From positions 1 to 64,000 of the forward strand of contig JAWXAZ010000077.1 of assembly GCA_034439755.1 (NCBI GenBank): a stretch of 64,000 nt of DNA, written 5' to 3'. Below are positions 8,749-16,083 of this stretch, piece after piece. The notes under the pieces are model-generated. The model searched no databases, was not told the DNA's origin, and saw only the letters and a program-made list of their open reading frames with translations. How positions within the stretch are numbered: position 1 is the stretch's first letter; each line of letters starts with the position of its first letter. Source of the DNA: B1 sp034439755 (GTDB taxonomy: Bacteria; Bacteroidota; Bacteroidia; UKL13-3). The position numbers were made by a program, and so were the translations under genes.

Positions 8749-8982
8749 ATGTCAGAAACAATTAAAATAGTATCATTATAACTTGAAAGTATTTCTGAAA
8801 TGTTATCAGGTGTCTACGTAAATAGAAATTCTGAAATTGTTGAAATTAGAGAGGAATTTTTGAATGGATTGGATGAATCGGTCTTTGATGACAAAAAGAA
8901 ACTTCAAAAGGATATGACAAATGTTGTTAAGGATTTCAAAAAGGCTTTAAATAGCCACATACTAGTTGACCAAAATGGCTAA
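8749..8982 (+). pseudogene. Small gene with an in-frame stop at codon 11
   Basis: From the ATG at 8749 the frame reads ten residues (MSETIKIVSL), then TAA, then continues in the same frame for 68 codons (ESISEMLSGVYVNRN and onwards). The residues on both sides look coding and the promoter is correctly placed for the first ATG, so a nonsense mutation is likely. Reinitiation at the ATG at 8800 could give a 60-residue product rich in Lys and Asp. The function is unknown. It overlaps the next frame by eight bases, suggesting a former two-gene operon. Confidence 0.45.
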
Positions 8983-9181
8983 AAGTCAAAAATCTCAACA
9001 ACTCCACGCAAATAGGGGTGAGGTGCGAATTCAAAACACCCAGATTGATGATGATAATTTTTTGCCTCCTGCGGAGGAAATAGCAAAATACCATCTAATT
9101 GACCCAACGATTTTAGATTATATAACTAAAGTTTCGGGGTTAATAAGTATCTGCCAATCAATGCATTATATTGATAAGTAA
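8975..9181 (+). pseudogene. Truncated DUF2335-like protein
   Basis: The 68 residues starting MAKSQKSQQ contain NFLPPAEEIAKYHLIDPTILDYI. This resembles the conserved start of DUF2335 proteins, in which a LPPPEEL..Y...P pattern precedes a helical region and a C-terminal membrane hairpin. After residue 50 the similarity ends (VSGLISICQSMHYIDK) and the membrane part is missing. The gene therefore looks truncated by deletion or rearrangement. It starts inside the end of the upstream small frame. The family call is from memory of a short motif and is uncertain. Confidence 0.4.
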
Positions 9182-9182
9182 A

Positions 9183-9258
9183 GTAGCAAAGTTGCATATA
9201 AGTTCCTAGGCTTGTGTTAGTTAAGACAGAAAAACAAAAACTAATACAACCTTGCTAC
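9183..9258. repeat. Overlapping imperfect inverted repeats
   Basis: GTAGCAAAGTTG (9183-9194) pairs with CAACCTTGCTAC (9247-9258) with one mismatch. TTGTGTTAGTT (9212-9222) pairs with AACTAATACAA (9239-9249), also with one mismatch. The two pairings share 9247-9249 and may compete. The rest of the 243-base gap (9182-9424) holds nothing I can name apart from one TTGGTTCAG word at 9402. Confidence 0.3.
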
Positions 9259-9424
9259 AATTCAAATCTAATCATCGTTTCGGTAAATTGCAAGAAATTT
9301 GTTTGAGTGAAAATGATGATTATTCCAGATGCCAAGGTTTCAATTGCATGTTTCAAAATGATTTTAATATGCTCCAGTAACACTAGTCTTAGCAGTCGCT
9401 ATTGGTTCAGCCCGAAACTATATT

Positions 9425-9859
9425 TTAATACGTTAACCCTTTAATTGGAATGGGGAAAATGAAGGATTCTAGCACGCTGTGATGCGACTTTGAAATGTGG
9501 TCTTTAAATGATTTCATGCTGCGGTGCATAACAATTGCGTAGTTTTTCCCAAGCTTTTTGAGGATGGTTTCCAGCTCTTCTAAGGCCAACTTTATGGCAT
9601 CTTCTCTTTCTGCTTTTTTTTCTGGCAATTCCATGTCGAGCGTTGTAATGTTATCTTCAAAAACCTGATTGGCTTGCTGGTAAAAATTAAATAGCATTGG
9701 GTCGCATGAAAAGGTTTTGATGTGCGAGAATTTAATGGCTGCCGCCCTTCCTACTTCATCCAAACCTGTATCATTGTTTGAGGCCAGTAAGGAAATATAG
9801 GCAGGGAATTTTAACAGCTTTTCCCTATCTGTTTGGTTAAGTGTTTCTAAGTTTTTCAT
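9425..9859 (-). CDS. Hypothetical protein, helical
   Basis: A 144-residue soluble protein with no signal peptide or membrane helix. The opening TDREKLLKFPAYISLLAS and the middle EKKAEREDAIKLALEELETILKKLG suggest a helical bundle. I have a general impression of similar Bacteroidota proteins but cannot give a family. It lies downstream of the polyphosphate kinase gene with a 247-base gap that contains a hairpin, so it is probably a separate unit. Its phase and amino-acid use look genuine, and nothing on the other strand competes. Confidence 0.55.
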   Translation of the reverse strand: MKNLETLNQTDREKLLKFPAYISLLASNNDTGLDEVGRAAAIKFSHIKTFSCDPMLFNFYQQANQVFEDNITTLDMELPEKKAEREDAIKLALEELETILKKLGKNYAIVMHRSMKSFKDHISKSHHSVLESFIFPIPIKGLTY

Positions 9860-10060
9860 TTGATTTTTTATTGGTTTTTGTTTGCTAATAGTTGTTTAAG
9901 GAAATACCGATATGCAATAGGTAATAGGCTAAAAAATAGTTGGATAATGCCTGTTGTCTTTGGGCATTTACTGGGCACTAAATTATAAAAATGAAGCTTT
10001 CCAAAGAAAACATATTGTGTTCCCCGAAAATTAAAAAAGAAATTTTAACGCACTAATAAA

Positions 10061-10084
10061 CAGATATTTCTGTATAAATATCTG
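10061..10084 (-). terminator. Hairpin after the ATPase-ppk2 operon
   Basis: CAGATATTT, loop CTGTAT, AAATATCTG: a perfect 9-base stem 22 bases after the ppk2 stop, followed on the minus strand by TTTATTAG. The T run is short and the stem AT-rich, so termination may be weak. The rest of the gap 9860-10060 shows no feature. Confidence 0.45.
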
Positions 10085-10106
10085 CAGGTTGGGTTAAGCA
10101 ATGGTA

Positions 10107-10859
10107 TTATTCGTAAAGCTTGTCTTTGATATTCTTATTGCTTGCTGGATATACTAATCCGTAGTCGTTTTCTAATAATTTATCGTCTTTGCCTTTATAG
10201 TCAACTTGGTTGAGTAAGTGTGTAATTAAGGCAATGTGCACATCATCTTTGTCTTCTGCATTGGCTATGTACCAAGGCGAATTTTTGAAATGCGTTTTTT
10301 CAAGCATTTTATTCCGCGCCACCGAATATTCTTTCCAAAACTTCTGCGCTTTGTCGTCTATGGGACTAGATTTCCATTGCTTCAAAGGGTCGTGTTTCCT
10401 ATCTTCCAAACGCTTTTCTTGCTCTTGCTTGCTTATATCTAGATAGTATTTTAAAATGATAAAGCCCGAGTCGACTAACATTTTTTCGAACAGCGCTACG
10501 TCTTGAATAAAAAGGTCATATTCCTTATCTGTACAAAAATTCATCACCTTTTCAACACCGGCACGGTTATACCAACTTCTGTTAAAAATAACAAACTCCC
10601 CACTTGCTGGTAACTGCCGGGTATATCGTTGAAAATACCACTCGTTATTTTCTCTGTCCGATGGTTTACCCAAGGCCACTAACCTTGTTTCGCGCGGACT
10701 TAAATGTTTAACAATTCTTTTTATTGTTCCGTCTTTCCCTGCGGCATCGCGCCCTTCGAGAATAACCAGTAATTTTAAGTCGGAGGATATAATTTCCTTC
10801 TGCAACTTAACCAGTTCAATATACAACTGGTGAAGCGTTTGTTTATTTTCTTTTTTCAT
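10107..10859 (-). CDS. ppk2: Polyphosphate kinase 2
   Basis: A 250-residue cytoplasmic enzyme of the PPK2 family, which transfers phosphate between polyphosphate and nucleotides. The Walker A motif is GRDAAGKDG (36-44). The Walker B region is IFNRSWYNRAGVE (91-103), and the lid contains RLEDRKHDPLKQWKSSPID. Length and the single domain match the one-domain class that phosphorylates nucleoside diphosphates; the exact nucleotide cannot be read here. The gene starts four bases after the stop of atpG, so it is almost certainly co-transcribed with the ATPase. This places a polyphosphate/ATP exchange enzyme directly under the control of an ion-pumping ATPase operon. Confidence 0.92.
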   Translation of the reverse strand: MKKENKQTLHQLYIELVKLQKEIISSDLKLLVILEGRDAAGKDGTIKRIVKHLSPRETRLVALGKPSDRENNEWYFQRYTRQLPASGEFVIFNRSWYNRAGVEKVMNFCTDKEYDLFIQDVALFEKMLVDSGFIILKYYLDISKQEQEKRLEDRKHDPLKQWKSSPIDDKAQKFWKEYSVARNKMLEKTHFKNSPWYIANAEDKDDVHIALITHLLNQVDYKGKDDKLLENDYGLVYPASNKNIKDKLYE

Positions 10860-10863
10860 TTTG

Positions 10864-11760
10864 TTATTGGTTCAAACCTTTATTCATTGCTTCATAACCC
10901 GATACCACATCAAACAACTCTTCATCTATGGAACTTTGTCGCAAGCGATGAAAATTGCGACTGAGGTTATCTTGTAATTCATCTATGTTTTTTTCTGCCC
11001 GCTGCATGGCCATTAACCTACTGGCATTTTCGCTTGCCAATGATTCGGTACATGCCTTAAAAAGTGAGATAAAAAGATACTCGTGAATGAGCGCCTTAAT
11101 GCTTGCCTCTGCATCTCCTGCCAACTGCGGCATGTTTTGTGATGGCCATGGATGGTCAATAAATTCTTGTCGCCATTGTTCATCTAAGGGCAACAAGCGC
11201 TTAATAACCTGCGAATATCCAGCCAATTGATTGGGTTGATTGTGAAAAATATAAAACGCCCTGTGGCTTTCAATTTCATAACTTTCTTCACTCTTCACTA
11301 AAATTTCACTCACTAATGGGCTAATAGCTGCAACCGAATTTGGAACCAAAAAAGATTTGCCAATCTCATACCCTTCATCGGCCATAATCAATTGAACCCG
11401 CTCGCCTATTGCCCATATTTCCTTTTTACCTGCAAGTGCATTCAGCGATTGCTTAACAAAATTGGCAAGGGTATCATTAAATTGTCCAACAAGTCCTTGG
11501 TCTGAACCAAAAACAATGGCGTAAATGATGCGCTCCTCTTTCTTTTTTGCTGCTATCAAATTGCCTTTTGGTTCAGCCATATTGTTCCTAAAATATGCCA
11601 CTAGTCCCAACGAAACCGTGCTATAATAATCGCCCAACGAATCTACTGCAGTCTCGTATTGACCTATATTTGAGGCGGCCATTGCTTTCATGGTGCGCAC
11701 CACAGATTGAATGTCTCTGGCCCCATCAATTTTTCTACGCAATGTATCTAATGTATCCAT
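10864..11760 (-). CDS. atpG: N-ATPase gamma subunit
   Basis: The 298-residue central stalk subunit. The N-terminal helix MDTLDTLRRKIDGARDIQ followed by TMKAMAAS and the C-terminal helix ending with DEELFDVVSGYEAM are the coiled-coil pair that turns inside the alpha/beta ring. The middle GSDQGLVGQFND corresponds to the conserved GLCG-type segment. It is the last ATPase gene of the operon, two bases after atpA, matching the D-C-Q-R-B-E-F-A-G order of N-ATPases. Sequence is divergent from typical F-type gamma, as expected for this class. Confidence 0.9.
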   Translation of the reverse strand: MDTLDTLRRKIDGARDIQSVVRTMKAMAASNIGQYETAVDSLGDYYSTVSLGLVAYFRNNMAEPKGNLIAAKKKEERIIYAIVFGSDQGLVGQFNDTLANFVKQSLNALAGKKEIWAIGERVQLIMADEGYEIGKSFLVPNSVAAISPLVSEILVKSEESYEIESHRAFYIFHNQPNQLAGYSQVIKRLLPLDEQWRQEFIDHPWPSQNMPQLAGDAEASIKALIHEYLFISLFKACTESLASENASRLMAMQRAEKNIDELQDNLSRNFHRLRQSSIDEELFDVVSGYEAMNKGLNQ

Positions 11761-11762
11761 TT

Positions 11763-13322
11763 TTATTCTTCTTCTTCATCCGACTTCATTTGAAAAATAA
11801 GCAAGGCCGAATTGGCTATCTTCAATATTGCTCCTCTATCTGTTTCACTTAAATTTTTACCCCCCAAAACTTGTTGCAAAATTGCAGGAGAAAGTTCTGA
11901 GCTATACTCAAGTAACGTTTTTTCTGCTTCTTGTATTTTATCTAAAGGAATAGAATCGAATGCGCCGCTGGTTAAGGCAAGCAGCAACAATATTTGTTGG
12001 GGTACCGACATTGGTTTAAGCTCTTGTTGTTTTAAACAAGCACGAATCCTTTTTCCACGTTCTATAATTTGTTGGGTATGTTGATCCAAACGGGTACCAA
12101 AACGCGCGAAGGTTTCCAGCTCTTCAAACTGGGCATAAGCAAGCTTCAAATTTCCAGTTATGGTGCTATAGGCGGGTAACTGCGCTTTGCCACCCACACG
12201 CGAAACAGACTTGCCCAAATCTACCGCTGGCAAAACACCCAATTCAAATAATTTTGGAGAGAGGTAAATTTGCCCATCTGTAATAGAAATTAGATTGGTG
12301 GGTATGTAGGCAGAAATATTTTGCGCCTCGGTTTCAATAATAGGCAAGGCCGTTATAGAACCCCCTTTTAAATGGGCACATAAATGCGTAACCCGTTCCA
12401 ATAATTTTGAATGGATATAAAAAATATCGCCGGGAAAAGCTTCCCTGCCTGGCGGTCTTCTTAAGAGCAAAGAAAGCTCTCTATAGGCACGCGCATGGTG
12501 TGTAAGATCGTCGTAAACGATGAGCACATCGCGACCTTGTTCCATAAAATATTCGGCAATGCTTGTGGCGGCATAAGGTGCAATGTATTGCAGTCCGGGG
12601 GCATTGTTGCCTTCTGTTACAACCGCTATGGTATATTCCATTGCACCATTCTCTTTGAGATTGGCCAGCACTTTAGCCACAGACGAAGCACGCTGTCCAA
12701 TGGCACAATAAATACAAATTACATCTTTATCGCGCTGATTTAGGATGGCATCTATGGCAATGGCTGTTTTACCTGTTTGCCTATCGCCTAGTATCAATTC
12801 GCGCTGACCACGACCAATGGGAATTAAAGCATCAATCACTTTTAATCCGGTTTGCAAAGGCACACTTACCAAAGCACGATCCATAATGGCAGGCGATGGT
12901 CGCTCTATAGGCCAACGCTCGGTATAAACAATCGGACCTTTTTCATCCATTGGTTCGCCCAAAGGATTAATTACCCTGCCAATTAAACCATCTCCAACAG
13001 GAATATCCATCACACGGTGCGTGCGTTCAACTTCATCGCCGGCATTCAATTGCGCATCTTCACCTAAGAGTACGGCACCAATTTCTGTCTGATCCAAATT
13101 AAAAGCGATGCCATATAAATTTCCGGGAAACATAAGCAGCTCCTCAAACCCGGCATTTGGCAGGCCAGAGATCCTTACAATTCCCGCCGAAACACTCATT
13201 ACCGTTCCAATTTCGCGGGGCATAAAATTGAGTTCATGCGCATCAATTCCCGCCCTCAGTTGGGTAAAAGTATTTTCAACAATTGTATGCAGTTTACTCA
13301 ATGCCATGTTATTTTTTATCAA
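11763..13322 (-). CDS. atpA: N-ATPase alpha subunit
   Basis: The 519-residue regulatory nucleotide-binding subunit of the F1 head. The P-loop is GDRQTGKT (179-186). Further marks are QRASSVAKV, VYDDLTHHARAYRELSLLL, RRPPGREAFPGDIFY and the arginine-containing SVSRVGGKAQ segment. Its start overlaps the end of the b subunit gene by four bases (ATGA type); a second methionine at residue 6 is an equally good start. The C-terminal tail is acidic (MKSDEEEE). It is the eighth gene of the operon and assembles with beta into the catalytic hexamer. Confidence 0.95.
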   Translation of the reverse strand: MIKNNMALSKLHTIVENTFTQLRAGIDAHELNFMPREIGTVMSVSAGIVRISGLPNAGFEELLMFPGNLYGIAFNLDQTEIGAVLLGEDAQLNAGDEVERTHRVMDIPVGDGLIGRVINPLGEPMDEKGPIVYTERWPIERPSPAIMDRALVSVPLQTGLKVIDALIPIGRGQRELILGDRQTGKTAIAIDAILNQRDKDVICIYCAIGQRASSVAKVLANLKENGAMEYTIAVVTEGNNAPGLQYIAPYAATSIAEYFMEQGRDVLIVYDDLTHHARAYRELSLLLRRPPGREAFPGDIFYIHSKLLERVTHLCAHLKGGSITALPIIETEAQNISAYIPTNLISITDGQIYLSPKLFELGVLPAVDLGKSVSRVGGKAQLPAYSTITGNLKLAYAQFEELETFARFGTRLDQHTQQIIERGKRIRACLKQQELKPMSVPQQILLLLALTSGAFDSIPLDKIQEAEKTLLEYSSELSPAILQQVLGGKNLSETDRGAILKIANSALLIFQMKSDEEEE

Positions 13323-14086
13323 GCCGTTTCTTCCTCTAAAATTGGTTCAGCCAGAATTTTTTTAAACGAATTAAGGTAGGCAGAAATGCTCCACGAAAGC
13401 TTATAACCATTGGTAGAAAGCTCTATGCCACTTATTAATTGAGGCGCGGTTTTAAATTCAATTTGCATGGATTTACCCAGCACTTCATCCAAGGTTTTTT
13501 GTATGTCTGTTTGCAAATTTGTTGGCAAATCAAAAGCGCTGCGCACAAAAACTGCATTATCAGCACTTTTAAAAGCGGTAGCAACCTCAACACCTTCCTC
13601 GTCTGATAATGCATTTAAACGCTCTATAAAGGCCTTTACAACCAATTCTTCCAGGCTCGCCGAGGCAAGAATAGCAAGTGTTTTTCTTGACACAGCAAAA
13701 ACCTCTTCTTCAATTTTTTGCGCTATTTTTTGGTTCAGGGCTTCCTGGTCTTTTTGAGAAGCCGTTTCAAGTTTTGTTCTAAGCAAATTGGCATCAGTCC
13801 TTGCTTTATCAAGCAATTTATCGCGCAATTCATTGGTTTCAGCAAGCGTTTTGCTCATAAGTTCTTTCTTCTGTGCATCAAAATTTTCATTTTTCTGTCT
13901 AAACCCATCTTGCTCATTTTTGGCATCTGCCATTTTTGTTTCTGCATCCTTTAATTGGGCAGCAATCATTTCTTCACGCGTTTCGATTGCATTTAGAATA
14001 GGTTGGTACAAAAAACGTTTGAGCAACCAAACCAAAATTAGAAAATTAATGATTTGCGCTATTACCGTGAACCAGTTAATCTGCAT
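13319..14086 (-). CDS. atpF: N-ATPase b subunit with fused delta-like domain
   Basis: I chose the ATG giving MQINWFTVIAQIINF, 10 bases after the atpE stop. The longer frame to 14131 would overlap atpE by 35 bases and adds no domain. One N-terminal membrane helix is followed by RFLYQPILNAIETRE and a long charged coiled coil. The 255-residue length exceeds usual b (about 160). The last 80 residues (TPQ-like APQLISGIELSTNGYKLSW then SISAYLNSF) match the C-terminal delta/OSCP pattern of an ILGG-type turn followed by a short helix. No separate delta gene exists in the operon, so this is a b-delta fusion. It forms the outer stalk. Confidence 0.88.
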   Translation of the reverse strand: MQINWFTVIAQIINFLILVWLLKRFLYQPILNAIETREEMIAAQLKDAETKMADAKNEQDGFRQKNENFDAQKKELMSKTLAETNELRDKLLDKARTDANLLRTKLETASQKDQEALNQKIAQKIEEEVFAVSRKTLAILASASLEELVVKAFIERLNALSDEEGVEVATAFKSADNAVFVRSAFDLPTNLQTDIQKTLDEVLGKSMQIEFKTAPQLISGIELSTNGYKLSWSISAYLNSFKKILAEPILEEETA

Positions 14087-14096
14087 AATAATTTCT

Positions 14097-14363
14097 TTAC
14101 TTAATAATGAAAGTCCAGAACGGGTTGGCAAAGACCAAAATCATAGACAACACAAAACAGTATATGGCGGTTGATTCTATCATAGCCAAGCCCACAAAAA
14201 GCGTGCGGGTTATGGTGGGTGCTGCATCTGGCTGTTGCGCAATTGAACCAAGTGCTGCGGCCACCGATTTTCCTTCACTAATTGCTGGCAACATGCAACC
14301 TATTCCAGTGGTGAAACCGGCAGTAATAATTGACGTTACGGCAATGATTGTTATACTATCCAT
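14097..14363 (-). CDS. atpE: N-ATPase c subunit, sodium-type rotor
   Basis: The 88-residue rotor subunit with two membrane helices and the loop AQQPDAAP. Aligned without gaps to the sodium-binding c subunit of Ilyobacter, Glu30 stands at the place of Gln32. Glu63, Ser64, Thr65 and Tyr68 (MIESTAIY) occupy the positions of Glu65, Ser66, Thr67 and Tyr70. Two carboxylates, one per helix, plus the Ser-Thr-Tyr set are the known two-carboxylate Na+ motif. Ion choice is therefore predicted to be sodium, but not proven. It overlaps the a subunit gene by eight bases. Confidence 0.95.
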   Translation of the reverse strand: MDSITIIAVTSIITAGFTTGIGCMLPAISEGKSVAAALGSIAQQPDAAPTITRTLFVGLAMIESTAIYCFVLSMILVFANPFWTFIIK

Positions 14364-15054
14364 TTTTATCCTCCTTTAATTTTATTGTGCTTGATTGTTG
14401 AACTGCCGCAGCAATGTATACTGTGGCAAGAATGCTAAAAATATATGCCTGGACCATTCCAGTAAGTAGGCCCAACGCTTTCATTATAATTGGAAAAAAG
14501 AAAGGTGATATGCTTAATAAAACAGCTATAATCATTCCGCCGCTCATGATGTTGCCAAACAGCCTAATGGCCAGCGCAATTGTGCGCGAAATTTCGCTAA
14601 TGAGGTTAAAAGGCAACATGATAAATGTTGGCTTTAAATACGATTTTAAATAGCCCATTAGTCCGCTCTTTTCTATGCCAAAAAAAGGCACTGCTAAGAA
14701 TACGCTTAAGGCAAGCGCGGTGGTGGTAGAAAGCGAACCAGTGGGTGGCTCGTAAAAGGGAAAAATGATGCACAAATTGGCAATAGCAATAAACAAAAAC
14801 AGGGTGCCAATAAAGCCAATATATTGTTGGGGTTTGTTTAAGCCCACTTCTTTTATTTGACTATTCATGCCGCTTACAATTATCTCAAGAATGCCTTGCC
14901 AGCGAGAGATACTAAAATCTGCTTTCAAGTTTCTTGTAATGAGCCTCGAACCAATTACCATAAGCAGCATTAAGGCCCAAGTAGTAACAAGGGTAAGGTT
15001 AATGGTGATAAAGCCATATTGCCAAAATACGGTATTGTCTGGACTAAGATTCAC
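14356..15054 (-). CDS. atpB: N-ATPase a subunit
   Basis: The 232-residue membrane stator subunit that lines the ion channel. The essential arginine lies in LAIRLFGNIMSG, and the loop PFYEPPTGSLSTTTALALS is typical of the family. Five to six membrane helices are visible. It overlaps atpR upstream by 11 bases and atpE downstream by eight, so its translation is tightly coupled to both. It works with the c ring and b-delta stalk in the membrane. Confidence 0.94.
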   Translation of the reverse strand: MNLSPDNTVFWQYGFITINLTLVTTWALMLLMVIGSRLITRNLKADFSISRWQGILEIIVSGMNSQIKEVGLNKPQQYIGFIGTLFLFIAIANLCIIFPFYEPPTGSLSTTTALALSVFLAVPFFGIEKSGLMGYLKSYLKPTFIMLPFNLISEISRTIALAIRLFGNIMSGGMIIAVLLSISPFFFPIIMKALGLLTGMVQAYIFSILATVYIAAAVQQSSTIKLKEDKNG

Positions 15055-15358
15055 AATGGATCTCCTTTTTTAACGCTGCTGGTTTGGCGCCAAATCCCTT
15101 GGTGCGACTAATAACGATGTAGCGGGCGGCCACAAAACCAATTAAGCAAATGAGGAGCTGTTGTGAACTGCCGCGCGACACAAAATAAAAACCAATTAAG
15201 ACCATAAGCACCCTAAAAATGAAGCTCACAGAAAACCATAAAGCAGGCATCTTAGCCGTTACAGCCTTTTTTACTGTTAAAAAAAGTCCGCCAAAAAACA
15301 ATGTTCCCAATGCCAATCCCGTGGCAAAAGATAATATCCTGTATAAATTTTCAACCAT
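15044..15358 (-). CDS. atpR: N-ATPase accessory protein AtpR
   Basis: A 104-residue membrane protein with three helices. GLALGTLFFGGLFLTVKK, MPALWFSVSFIFRV and LICLIGFVAARY are the typical AtpR segments. AtpR occurs only in N-ATPase operons and is thought to help assemble or charge the rotor ring. Two bases separate it from atpQ and it overlaps atpB by 11 bases. The position between atpQ and atpB is itself diagnostic of N-type operons. Confidence 0.9.
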   Translation of the reverse strand: MVENLYRILSFATGLALGTLFFGGLFLTVKKAVTAKMPALWFSVSFIFRVLMVLIGFYFVSRGSSQQLLICLIGFVAARYIVISRTKGFGAKPAALKKEIHCES

Positions 15359-15359
15359 T

Positions 15360-15677
15360 TTATTTATGTATTTTATAATTCATTTCTTTATCTTCTTTAG
15401 ATATCCAAAACCAGGCTATAAGGCAGCCCATAAAAAGGCCCGATAACAACAAGGTTAAGGTCCAAGAAATTGGTTCGGCCAGATAGTTTTTGTCTAACCA
15501 AGCCCCTAAGATTGCTCCAAGTAAAGTTGGCACCACAACAGACCATCCTACCATGCCCATCATTCCTAAACCAAACCAAACACTGCGCTTGTTTTCGCTA
15601 ATGGCTCTAAGTTTGAGTGTTTCCTTTTTGCCTACCTGTTTGCTAAACAGATTTTGATATTCGTTTTGTTCTGACAT
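15360..15677 (-). CDS. atpQ: N-ATPase accessory protein AtpQ
   Basis: A 105-residue protein with a charged N-terminal half and two membrane helices. The sequence GLGMMGMVGWSVVVPTLLGAILGAWLD is the signature of AtpQ, a relative of the AtpI assembly protein. A second helix (WTLTLLLSGLFMGCLIAWFW) and a charged tail follow. It starts four bases after atpC. AtpQ probably assists assembly in the membrane and may handle Mg2+ or Ca2+, as suggested for AtpI proteins; this is an inference from the family. Confidence 0.9.
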   Translation of the reverse strand: MSEQNEYQNLFSKQVGKKETLKLRAISENKRSVWFGLGMMGMVGWSVVVPTLLGAILGAWLDKNYLAEPISWTLTLLLSGLFMGCLIAWFWISKEDKEMNYKIHK

Positions 15678-15681
15678 AATA

Positions 15682-16080
15682 TTAATATTTGCTTAATTTT
15701 TCCATGCGCTGAATTAATCCACTTTCCAATTTTGCCATAACCGAACGGACATTTATTTCTTGCTCATCTATATTTAAAAACTCCTTTTCAACAGACTCTT
15801 GAAGCTCGCCAAGATCTTTACCACCTATGGCATTGCGAACCGATACCAAAACCTGTGTTCCTGTTTTTACCATCACCCCTTCATCTATGGCCAAGTAATG
15901 CATTTCATCGGTTTCATAACAAAATATTCCTGGCACCAAGGCTGCAACACAATCGAGTCGCTGAGGCAAAAAACCATAAGAACCCTCACTCGTTTCTGCC
16001 ACAATGTTTTTTACATTCTTGATATCAAGAAAGCTCTTGAAAGGAAGAAGAATTTTTAGTTGCATTGAGTTCGTTTCCAT
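15682..16080 (-). CDS. atpC: N-ATPase epsilon subunit
   Basis: A 132-residue subunit. MQLKILLPFKSFLDIKNV followed by SYGFLPQRLDCVAAL and MHYLAIDEGVMVKTG is the beta-sandwich of epsilon. The C-terminal helices (about residues 90-130) are present but divergent, with no clear ATP-binding motif. The start gives METNSMQLK; starting at Met6 would remove five residues only. It lies three bases after atpD and belongs to the central stalk, where it couples rotation to the rotor ring. Confidence 0.88.
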   Translation of the reverse strand: METNSMQLKILLPFKSFLDIKNVKNIVAETSEGSYGFLPQRLDCVAALVPGIFCYETDEMHYLAIDEGVMVKTGTQVLVSVRNAIGGKDLGELQESVEKEFLNIDEQEINVRSVMAKLESGLIQRMEKLSKY

Positions 16081-16083
16081 ATT

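Noticed and set aside
14087..14131. An upstream start for the b subunit gene
   Set aside because: It would overlap atpE by 35 bases and adds 15 residues with no feature; the ATG at 14086 gives the usual b-subunit N terminus.
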